DNA of 64,000 nt. It comes from Deltaproteobacteria bacterium. GTDB taxonomy: Bacteria; Myxococcota_A; UBA9042. The position numbers and the translations under genes were made by a program. This document shows positions 57,601-64,000 of the stretch, piece by piece. The first letter of the stretch is position 1, and each line of letters begins with the position of its first letter. The notes beneath the pieces were generated by a model. It worked only from the letters and a program-made list of their open reading frames with translations, ran no database searches and had not been told where the DNA came from. The DNA lies in assembly GCA_020632665.1 (NCBI GenBank), contig JACKFC010000016.1, positions 47,615-111,614 on the forward strand. The letters run 5' to 3'.

Positions 57601-58020
57601 CTACTCGACGCCAAGCACCAAGAACCCCACGGAGCGCGCCGCTTGGGCCAAGTCGCGGTCGTGGGTTGCCATCACCAGCGGTTCTGCGAGTCGCGCGCGG
57701 GCCGCGAGAGCTGTCGCCAGGTGCAGGGCGTCGAGCGTCCCCAGCGGCGTCGGAAACGGCTCAGCGGCACGCTCCAGCACGGCAGGGCTGAGCGCGATCC
57801 TGTCGACGCGGCCGAGGAGATCCAGCGCGCTGGCGCGTGCGGCGCTGAACGTCTGGATGTCGAGCAAGCCGCGTTGAAAGTGCCGGTCGAGCGTCCGTAG
57901 CGCTTCCACCCGCGTCAACGCGCTCGTCTCCGCCCGCTTTGCCTGCGCAAACGCAGCCAGCCGATTCGGCTGACCCAGGACGACACGCAGCAAGACAGAG
58001 GTGTCGAGGTACAGACGCAT
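57601..58020 (-). CDS. vapC: VapC-type PIN toxin
   Basis: 139 residues. MRLYLDTSVLLRVVLGQPNR supplies the first Asp, TRVEALRTLDRH the acidic second site and GTLDALHLATALA with THDRDLAQAARS the remaining acids. The size, the preceding Phd-like antitoxin and the 1-bp overlap (TGATG) make a VapBC module. Ribonuclease toxin, silenced by the antitoxin. Confidence 0.9.
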   Translation of the reverse strand: MRLYLDTSVLLRVVLGQPNRLAAFAQAKRAETSALTRVEALRTLDRHFQRGLLDIQTFSAARASALDLLGRVDRIALSPAVLERAAEPFPTPLGTLDALHLATALAARARLAEPLVMATHDRDLAQAARSVGFLVLGVE

Positions 58021-58277
58021 CAGCCGCGCTCTGCCCGCGTCGCAGCCAAGGTGTCGACGATGTCGCACGCCGTGACCTCGCGGATCGCCGGCAGCACATA
58101 GGCCGAAAGTGGTTGCGTCGCCGCTTCCACGGGCACGCAGTCGGCAGCACCGTCGAACGCCGTCACACGCGCGATCGGCCTGTCGCGGTCGCAAATCACC
58201 AGGTCTTCGCCGCCGCGAACGTGGCGGAGGTGCTCGCTGAGCCTGGACTTGAATTCGGCGACGCCGATGCGCTCCAT
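58020..58277 (-). CDS. Phd/YefM-type antitoxin of the VapC pair
   Basis: 85 residues from the ATG at 58277 (MERIGVAEFKSRLSEHLRHV), continuing GGEDLVICDRDRPIARVTAF, the standard Phd/YefM DNA-binding fold. The C-terminus would wrap the toxin. The antitoxin comes first in the operon and probably autorepresses it. Confidence 0.88.
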   Translation of the reverse strand: MERIGVAEFKSRLSEHLRHVRGGEDLVICDRDRPIARVTAFDGAADCVPVEAATQPLSAYVLPAIREVTACDIVDTLAATRAERG

Positions 58278-58395
58278 CTTGCGCTCTCCGTGTGTTGCAT
58301 CGTGCAAGCCGTCGCCCAGATGGCAACGTGACTATGATTCTAGTCATCGTTGGTCATGATGCAAGGCGTCTGAATGCGGTCGACGACAAGGCGCG

Positions 58396-58426
58396 ACGGC
58401 TGACAGCACCCACGCACCCCGGCATG
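58396..58426. repeat. 31-bp direct repeat, left copy
   Basis: Starts ACGGCTGACAGCACCC and ends CCCCGGCATG. Identical over 31 bp to 59282-59312. The two copies bracket the nucleotidyltransferase pair. The surrounding intergenic stretch 58278-58563 shows nothing else. Confidence 0.85.
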
Positions 58427-58563
58427 GACTTCAATCGCGGGCGTACCGGTTTGGGCCCAGTCGGGCCCGGCAACGTCGGCGACGCAGCTCCGATTGGCAG
58501 GACAGCGGGGCGCGCGCTACGATCCCACATCGCCAGCCAACACGCTGGCCCGTGGAGTGCGTC

Positions 58564-58822
58564 GATGTCCGAGCCACCCTCCTCCGCCGCCGAGCGAGCA
58601 GCCCTGCGGCGCCGCACGTGGCAAGGCGAGATCGTCGAGACCGGCGACAAGGGCTCACTCTACGCGACCCTGACGTTTCAGGAGCGTCTCGCTGCGTTCG
58701 CGGCGCTGAATCGGCGCGTGCACGGCTGGACCGATGCGCAACTCTCGCACCGCACGCCGCTGACCTTGGCAGACGTCGAGATCATCCCACCCGGCGAGAC
58801 GTGGACCCCGACGGAGACGTGA
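58564..58822 (+). CDS. Small partner (antitoxin-like) of the nucleotidyltransferase
   Basis: 85 residues, ATG at 58564. MSEPPSSAAERAALRRRTWQ, then TFQERLAAFAALNRRVHGWT, a helical protein analogous to the one at 51967. Overlaps the next ATG by 1 bp (TGATG). Proposed partner in a MNT-type toxin-antitoxin pair by arrangement only. Confidence 0.65.
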
Positions 58823-59289
58823 TGCGCCTCGAGTTGCCGCAGGACTACGAAGACCTGCTCACGGCCTTGGTCGCGGAGGCGGTCGACTTCGTCCTCATCG
58901 GCGGCTGGGCGGTCGCTGTCCACGGGCATGGTCGCGCCACAGACGACCTCGACCTGCTGGTCCGCGCCAATGCTGCGAACGCCGAGGCAATCTTGCGGGC
59001 GCTCCACGCTTTCGGGGCGCCGATCGAGCAGCACGGCGTGGACGCGACGCTCTTCGCCACCGAGGGGCCCGGCTACCGGATGGGCCGGCGGCCCGTATTG
59101 GTCGAAATCTTGACCAAGATCAGCGGCATCGACTACGCCGAGGCGACCCGGGACACGGTCCCCGTCCAAGTCGGTGCCGTCACCGTGCGCGTCATCGGAC
59201 GTGCGGCCCTGCTGCGCAACAAGCGAGCCGCCGGCCGACTGAAGGACCTCGCCGACATCGAAGCGCTCGGCACCAAGCGCCACGGCTGA
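58822..59289 (+). CDS. Nucleotidyltransferase (AbiEii/MNT-like)
   Basis: 155 residues. FVLIGGWAVAVHGHGRATDD then LDLLVRA gives the GG..A...HG..R.T.D.D motif of the nucleotidyltransferase fold, with Asp pair TDDLDLLV as catalytic metal ligands. VRVIGRAALLRNKRAAGRLK followed by DLADIEAL matches the family C-terminus. Probably the toxin or modifying enzyme of a two-gene unit. The last codons lie in the right copy of the 31-bp repeat. Confidence 0.82.
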   Translation: MRLELPQDYEDLLTALVAEAVDFVLIGGWAVAVHGHGRATDDLDLLVRANAANAEAILRALHAFGAPIEQHGVDATLFATEGPGYRMGRRPVLVEILTKISGIDYAEATRDTVPVQVGAVTVRVIGRAALLRNKRAAGRLKDLADIEALGTKRHG

Positions 59290-59312
59290 CAGCACCCACG
59301 CACCCCGGCATG
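59282..59312. repeat. 31-bp direct repeat, right copy
   Basis: Same 31 bp as 58396-58426. It begins in the last codons of the nucleotidyltransferase and ends 25 bp before the acyltransferase ATG. Confidence 0.85.
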
Positions 59313-59337
59313 CTCACCGCCCAGGAGCCCGCCGCCG

Positions 59338-60693
59338 ATGCCCCAACCTCCGACAAGCAACGCCCCACACAAGGCCTTCCGCAGCCTCTGCCTCGGCCTG
59401 GTGCGGCTCTACCACCCGGAGATCGCCGCAGCCGGCGCGTCGCTCCCGCCCGGGCCGTGCATCGTCGTCGCCAACCACCCGAGCGGCCTCATCGATCCCC
59501 TGGTCCTGCAGCTCGCCCTGGGCCGCCCGCTCGCCTTCCTCGGCAAGGCAACCCTCTTCGCCAACCCGGTCGGCGCCTTCGCGATGGCTTCGTTCTCGGC
59601 GATCCCCGTCGCGCGGCGGCAGGACGGCGGCGACGAGCAGGCCGCCAAGGCGCGCAACGACGCCACCTTCTCGGCCTGCCGCGGGTTGCTGGCCGGTGGC
59701 GGCGACCTCGCCCTCTTCCCCGAAGGGATCAGCCACGACCGCCCTGGGCTCGCCCCGTTGAAGACCGGCGCGGCGCGCATCGCGCTCTCGGCGGTGGCGG
59801 CCGAAGACGGGCCACAGAGCCTGCACATCGTCCCGGTCGGCCTGCTCTACCGCAGCAAGCAGACCTTCCGCAGCCAGGTCTCGGCCCAGATCGGCGCGGC
59901 GATCGACGTCCGCGCCTTCTTCGCGGCCCACGGCGACGACCCCGACGCGGTGCGCGCGCTGACCGCCGAGGTCGACGCGGCGCTCTCGGCCGTGGTGCTC
60001 GCCGCCGAATCGGTCGCGGTGCAGAACGGCCTGCGCCTGGTCGCGGCGCTGACCAGCCCGGGCCAAGACGCCGCCGCCGTGCACGCCCACGCGCTGAAGC
60101 TGGCGCGGGCCTTCACCGCCCTCTCGCAGCGCGACCCGGGGCGCGCCGCGGCGCTGCGCGAACGAGCCGAGGCATACCTCGCGATGTCCGGCGAGCTCGG
60201 CCTGCTCGCCGCCGAGGACGAGCGCGCCGCCTTGGTCCTCGAGCGCCCCTCGCGCGGACCGCTGGGCGTATTGAGCGCCGGCCTCTCGCTGCTGCTGCTG
60301 GCGCCCTTCGCCGGCCTCGGCGCGCTGCTCAACTGGCCGACCTACCGCGGCATCGGGCTGCTCGCCGAGCGGCTGGCCGGCGACGAAGCCGACGTCGTCG
60401 CGACCTACAAGCTGCTCGGCGGGATGCTGCTCTTCCCCGCCGGTTGGCTGCTCTCGGCGCTGCTCGTCGGGGCGCTGAGCGACGCCACCTTCGGCTTCGC
60501 GGCGCTGCTGCTGGCGCCGCTGACGGGTGCGGTGGCGCTGCGCTTCTCCGAGCGCTTGGCGGTGCGTCGGCGGGCGCTGCGCGCGGCGTGGCTGCGGCTC
60601 GGTCGGGCGCCGCTGGCCTTCGCGTTGGCGGCGCGGCGGCGCGAGCTGGCGATGGCCGTGGGCGCGGCGCTGGCCGACGGCGGGAGGGATTGA
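59338..60693 (+). CDS. PlsC-like 1-acyl-glycerol-phosphate acyltransferase
   Basis: 451 residues. GPCIVVANHPSGLIDPLVLQ holds the catalytic NHxxxxD, and LALFPEGISHDRPGLAPL the FPEG motif. About 220 further residues include two long hydrophobic segments (LSLLLLAPFAGLGALLNWP; GMLLFPAGWLLSALLVGALS), so it is a membrane enzyme. It heads an operon with 60696 and 61529. Confidence 0.85.
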   Translation: MPQPPTSNAPHKAFRSLCLGLVRLYHPEIAAAGASLPPGPCIVVANHPSGLIDPLVLQLALGRPLAFLGKATLFANPVGAFAMASFSAIPVARRQDGGDEQAAKARNDATFSACRGLLAGGGDLALFPEGISHDRPGLAPLKTGAARIALSAVAAEDGPQSLHIVPVGLLYRSKQTFRSQVSAQIGAAIDVRAFFAAHGDDPDAVRALTAEVDAALSAVVLAAESVAVQNGLRLVAALTSPGQDAAAVHAHALKLARAFTALSQRDPGRAAALRERAEAYLAMSGELGLLAAEDERAALVLERPSRGPLGVLSAGLSLLLLAPFAGLGALLNWPTYRGIGLLAERLAGDEADVVATYKLLGGMLLFPAGWLLSALLVGALSDATFGFAALLLAPLTGAVALRFSERLAVRRRALRAAWLRLGRAPLAFALAARRRELAMAVGAALADGGRD

Positions 60694-60695
60694 CG

Positions 60696-61532
60696 ATGCA
60701 GAACGCTGGACAGATGGCATCTCCCACGCGGCGGCGACGCACCCCTGCGCTGCTGCTGCTGGGCACAGCGACCGCCCTGCTCCTCGGCGGCTGCGCCGGC
60801 CGAACCCAGCTCGTCCGCGCCGGCGCCATCGAGGTGATCACGCTGCGGCAATCGCACAACAACGCCCACGTCGTGCGGCAGGGCGAGGCGATGTTCCTGG
60901 TCGACGCCGGCCTGCAACGCGACGCCGCTGCGCTGGAAGAGCGGATGCGCGACGCCGGGATCGACCCAGCCAAGGTCCGCGCCGTCGTCGTCACCCACGG
61001 CCACGCCGACCACGTCGGTGGCGCGAGCCACTTCCGCAGCCGCTACGGGGCCCGGATCATCGCCGGCGCCGGCGACCGCGCGATGCTCGCCGCGGGCCGC
61101 CACGAGGCGCCCCTCTGCCCGACGGACTTCCTCGCCCGGCAGCGGCTCGAGCAGGACCAGGGCCAGCGCTACACGCCCCTGCAAGCTGACGTCTGGGTCG
61201 ACAGCGACCCGCGCGAGACGGTCGCCTTGGACCTGCGCCCGCTGACCGGCGTCGACGCCCGCGTCATCGCGATGCCCGGCCACACCGAAGGCTCGCTGAT
61301 CGTGGTGGCGGGGACCTTCGCGCTGGTCGGTGACCTCTTCCGCGGCTCGATCCCGGGCTGGTCCGCCACGACCCACTTCTACATGTGCGATCTGGCCGAC
61401 AACAAACGCGATCTCCGCGAGCTGCTGGAGGTTCACGCGAAAGACGCGACGACCTTCTTCCCCGGCCACTTCGGCCCAATCGAGCGCGCCTCGGTCGAAG
61501 CGCTCGCAGCCGAAGAGCCCCCCGGAAAATGA
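60696..61532 (+). CDS. Metallo-beta-lactamase-fold lipoprotein
   Basis: 278 residues, ATG at 60696 after GGGAGG. Lipoprotein signal LLLLGTATALLLGGCAG. Zinc site VVVTHGHADHVGGASHF, then AMPGHTEGSLIV, ALVGDLFRG and FFPGHFGPIERA, the full MBL ligand set. An extracytoplasmic hydrolase, anchored to a membrane. The substrate is unknown. Its stop overlaps the next start (ATGA). Confidence 0.9.
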   Translation: MQNAGQMASPTRRRRTPALLLLGTATALLLGGCAGRTQLVRAGAIEVITLRQSHNNAHVVRQGEAMFLVDAGLQRDAAALEERMRDAGIDPAKVRAVVVTHGHADHVGGASHFRSRYGARIIAGAGDRAMLAAGRHEAPLCPTDFLARQRLEQDQGQRYTPLQADVWVDSDPRETVALDLRPLTGVDARVIAMPGHTEGSLIVVAGTFALVGDLFRGSIPGWSATTHFYMCDLADNKRDLRELLEVHAKDATTFFPGHFGPIERASVEALAAEEPPGK

Positions 61533-63085
61533 AGGTCGCCGAACGCGCCCTCCCCCCAGCCCTCGGCCTCGCCGGCGTCGCGGCGGTGCTCGGCGCGTTG
61601 CAGGCCGAGGCGCTGCTGGTCTTCGCCGACCCGTGGCTGGCGTGGTGGCCGCGGGCGGCCGGCCTGCTGGGCGTCGTCGCGATCGTGGCCAGCGTCCGCA
61701 TGGTCGCGCTCCGCCCCGGCGCGCGGGCGCTGGCCCTCGCGGCGCTGCTGCCCATCGCAATCGGTGGGCCGCCCTTCGCCTGGGCGCTGCTCGGTCGTGG
61801 CATCATCACCGGGATGGCGTGGCTGGGTCCGCTCTTCGCGACGACGGCGACGCTGCTGCTGGCGCTCGGTTGGCGCGACCACGGCGCGCGCCTGGCCACC
61901 GCGACCCAGCTCCGCGCCGACGCCGCCGAGTGGGGCCGCGGCCCGCGCGATGCGGACGACCTCGGCGAGCCGCCGCCGCCGCCGGGGCTGCCGCTGGCCT
62001 TCCACGCCGCGCTCGCGATGCTGCTGCTGCCCTTCGCCGCGTTGGTGCTGGCGATCGCGTCGCCGCCGACCTTCTCCTGGCTGGAGGTGCGCAGCCGCGG
62101 CCTGCTCGCCGGCCGGATGCCCTTCGCCAATGCATTTGTCGCCACCGCCGACCGCTACCCCTACTCGGGCAGCCCGTACGGCTGGTACCTCGCGGAAGAA
62201 GCCCGCTTCGTCGCGTTGGATCAGCGCGCGGCGCTCGCCTTCGCCGATACCGTGGCGGAAGAGGTGACCTGGCAGCTCGCCGCCGAGACCGGAATCTCGG
62301 ACGTGCGGGCCGCCGAACGGGCGCTCTGGGCCGCCGGCGATGGCGCGGCGATCCCACGCTGGATCGCGGCGGCGTTGCGCCGCCACGGCGTGGTCTACCA
62401 CGAGGAATCGCTCTTCTCGCGCTCGTTCGACCCGAAGCTGCACCTGGTCCCGGGCACGGTCCACATGGACTGCGACCAGCTCGTCTACCTCTTCCTGCAC
62501 GTCGCCTGGCGCCTCGACCTGCAGATGCTGGCGATGCCGGCGCCGCTGCACCTCTACCTGCGCTACAACGGCCCGGACGGCGAGGTCGTCACGGTCGAGA
62601 CGACCCGCTTCCGCCCTCTGCGTCGGCGCCGGGGCACCGCCGAGGACGACAGCCTCGGCGAGGGCTTCCTGATCGACGAAGACCACTACAGCAGCGGCCG
62701 CGCCGGCGCTTGGGCCAGCGCCGACCTGATCCGGGCCGCCGGCCTCTACACGCCGTGGACCGAGCGCGACATCCGCGACGCCGTGCTCGCCAACGTCCTG
62801 GTTGGCCTGCGCAGCCACCGCATCGAGGTCGACTTCGTCGGCGAATCGGAGTCGCGCCTCGACGGCACCCGCGACATCACGCTGGTCGCGAACCTCTACG
62901 GCTACCGCGTCGACCAGGCCAAACAGGCCTTGTCGCAGCAGGACGACGCGCTCGCCCGCGAACACGCGTTGGCGGCGCGCGAGCTGCGGCGGCGCTTCGG
63001 CCCGTTGGTGGTGCGGACCGCGAAGGTGGAAGAGGACGTGCTGCGTTCGCTCGACGAGGCGGCCGAAGACCCCGCCCCGCGTTGA
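61529..63085 (+). CDS. Membrane protein with transglutaminase-like soluble domain
   Basis: 518 residues, ATG at 61529 overlapping the lipoprotein stop. Four or five N-terminal hydrophobic helices (ALGLAGVAAVLGALQAEALL, PLFATTATLLLALGWRDHG, ALAMLLLPFAALVLAIA) precede a periplasmic part with HMDCDQLVYLFLHVAWRLDL then LHLYLRYNG. This Cys-Asp helix followed by a His strand resembles transglutaminase-like peptidases. That reading is by eye only. Confidence 0.7.
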   Translation: MKVAERALPPALGLAGVAAVLGALQAEALLVFADPWLAWWPRAAGLLGVVAIVASVRMVALRPGARALALAALLPIAIGGPPFAWALLGRGIITGMAWLGPLFATTATLLLALGWRDHGARLATATQLRADAAEWGRGPRDADDLGEPPPPPGLPLAFHAALAMLLLPFAALVLAIASPPTFSWLEVRSRGLLAGRMPFANAFVATADRYPYSGSPYGWYLAEEARFVALDQRAALAFADTVAEEVTWQLAAETGISDVRAAERALWAAGDGAAIPRWIAAALRRHGVVYHEESLFSRSFDPKLHLVPGTVHMDCDQLVYLFLHVAWRLDLQMLAMPAPLHLYLRYNGPDGEVVTVETTRFRPLRRRRGTAEDDSLGEGFLIDEDHYSSGRAGAWASADLIRAAGLYTPWTERDIRDAVLANVLVGLRSHRIEVDFVGESESRLDGTRDITLVANLYGYRVDQAKQALSQQDDALAREHALAARELRRRFGPLVVRTAKVEEDVLRSLDEAAEDPAPR

Positions 63086-63131
63086 CGCTCCGCCGCCCGA
63101 TTCGGCATGCTCGTTGGCCGAGGTCGCCCTG

Positions 63132-64000
63132 ATGTCCGAACAAAACGCCAATCCCCACGCACCGGCGGCGACCCCCGAGCACGTCGCCAAGCTGCTGGCG
63201 GAGGCGTCGGAGGTGACCTCGGTCGACCAGGGCGGCCAGGTCGAGGTGCAGCTCGGCCACTTCTGCAACAACCGCTGCGTCTTCTGCGGCAGCGGCCAGC
63301 TCACCGAGCGCGGCTACGCGGTGCCGGTGCCGGACGCCGCGGTGATGCGGGCGATCGACGCGGCGGCGGCACGCGGCATCCGACGGATGACCTTCCTCGG
63401 TGGCGAGCCGACGATCCAGGAGAGCTTCCTGCCCAGCCTGCGCCACGCGCGGGCGCTCGGTGTGGACGACATCACCATCTTCACCAACGGCGCCCGGACC
63501 TGGGACGTCCGCTTCCTCGACGCGGTGCTGGCGGATGGGCCGGTGCATTGGCGGATCTCGATCCAGGGCGGCGACCAGGAGTCGCACGACGCCATCGTCG
63601 GCAAGAAGGGCGCGTTCCGCCGCATCGTGCGGGGCCTCGCGCTGCTGCAAGAGCGGGAGCAGGACGTCACGGTCAATATGTGCCTGACCACGGGCGCGCT
63701 GCCGGCGCTGCCGTCGTTGGCCGAGGTCGTGGTCACGCACGGCGTGCGCCAGCTCTGCGTCGACATGGTCCGCCCGGTGAGCGCAGGCGACCGCACCGAC
63801 GACGAGCTGCGCGCGATCATCCCGCGTTTTTCCGACGTGGTGCCGGCGCTGCGCGGCCTGCTCGCCGAGATCGACCGCCGTGCGCCGGGCTACGACGTCA
63901 ACCTGACCCACGTGCCCTATTGCGTGATGCCGGACCAAGCGCACCGCCTGCACCACGGCGGCGAGCCGACCGTGACGTTCACCGCCGACCTGGCCGAGCG
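63132..64000 (+). CDS. Radical SAM domain protein (partial, continues past the window)
   Basis: 290 residues visible, from the ATG at 63132. HFCNNRCVFCGSGQLTERGY has the CxxxCxxC cluster for the [4Fe-4S]/SAM site; MTFLGGEPTIQESFLPSLRH is the GGE motif, and VHWRISIQGGDQESHDAIVG a substrate-strand motif. A later Cys (PYCVMPD) may belong to an auxiliary cluster. Resembles peptide- or cofactor-modifying radical SAM enzymes. The C-terminus is outside the window. Confidence 0.88.
   Translation, partial: MSEQNANPHAPAATPEHVAKLLAEASEVTSVDQGGQVEVQLGHFCNNRCVFCGSGQLTERGYAVPVPDAAVMRAIDAAAARGIRRMTFLGGEPTIQESFLPSLRHARALGVDDITIFTNGARTWDVRFLDAVLADGPVHWRISIQGGDQESHDAIVGKKGAFRRIVRGLALLQEREQDVTVNMCLTTGALPALPSLAEVVVTHGVRQLCVDMVRPVSAGDRTDDELRAIIPRFSDVVPALRGLLAEIDRRAPGYDVNLTHVPYCVMPDQAHRLHHGGEPTVTFTADLAE

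Noticed and set aside
56847..63304. Long minus-strand frames opposite the host genes from 56 to 63 kb
   Set aside because: All are Arg/Ala/Gly-rich shadows of well supported genes with motifs on the opposite strand.

Overview
The window is high-GC bacterial chromosome carrying a nearly complete, nested siphophage prophage. The host genes point to a myxobacterium-like deltaproteobacterium (Myxococcota or Bradymonadia type). The evidence is a giant Cys-rich protein with CDDG..C repeats and a formylglycine-enzyme-like end, DUF4215-type Cys repeats, Asp/Ala-rich lipoprotein linkers, many secreted lipoproteins and an ECF sigma factor. This taxonomic call is inference from protein style; there is no rRNA or tRNA in the window.

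Layout. 1-2000: start of a divergent FAD-type oxidoreductase, a TetR regulator with two operators, and an arsI-like lyase overlapping a SigZ-like sigma factor. 2089-5130: a Cys-rich lipoprotein gene interrupted by an in-frame amber codon and truncated at its 3' end by a REP-associated tyrosine transposase (RAYT) element. That element has 21-bp inverted repeats at 5134-5154 and 37718-37738. Its transposase gene is split: the C-terminal half lies at 5307-6050 and the N-terminal half at about 37270-37456.

Between the halves sits a ~31.2 kb prophage (about 6046-37274), bounded by 13-bp att-like sequences that lie on the codons of the transposase HUH motif. Almost all phage genes read leftward: serine integrase (35-37 kb), primase-helicase, a sigma-like regulator, terminase, portal, scaffold, gpT-like capsid, connectors, tail tube, a G/GT chaperone pair with a -1 frameshift site, tape measure, tail tip, a lysis block (holin-like, lipoprotein-like, M15 endolysin) and an HTH protein. 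Rightward cargo genes are a PIN (DUF4935-type) protein and a left-end cassette of three paralogous small proteins, a trypsin-like protease and a VDA-repeat lipoprotein. The phage is unusually rich in long hairpins and palindromes between genes.

37.7-43.2 kb: six tightly overlapping leftward genes of unknown role, including a zincin metalloprotease and a Cys-rich lipoprotein, followed upstream by a 1225-bp IS5-type insertion sequence with TAA target duplications. 43.3-64 kb: ordinary host genes, namely a UbiA remnant, a LysR/NmrA divergent pair, two divergent paralogous secreted modular proteins, a lipase-like lipoprotein, a carotenoid hydroxylase, an MFS transporter, an M2 peptidase, a dienelactone hydrolase with DUF962, a VapBC pair, a nucleotidyltransferase pair flanked by 31-bp direct repeats, an acyltransferase / metallo-beta-lactamase / membrane protein operon, and a radical SAM enzyme running off the right end.

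All calls come from reading the sequence. No database search, structure prediction or folding program was run. Positions of short sites inside 22.9-23.1 kb may be off by one.
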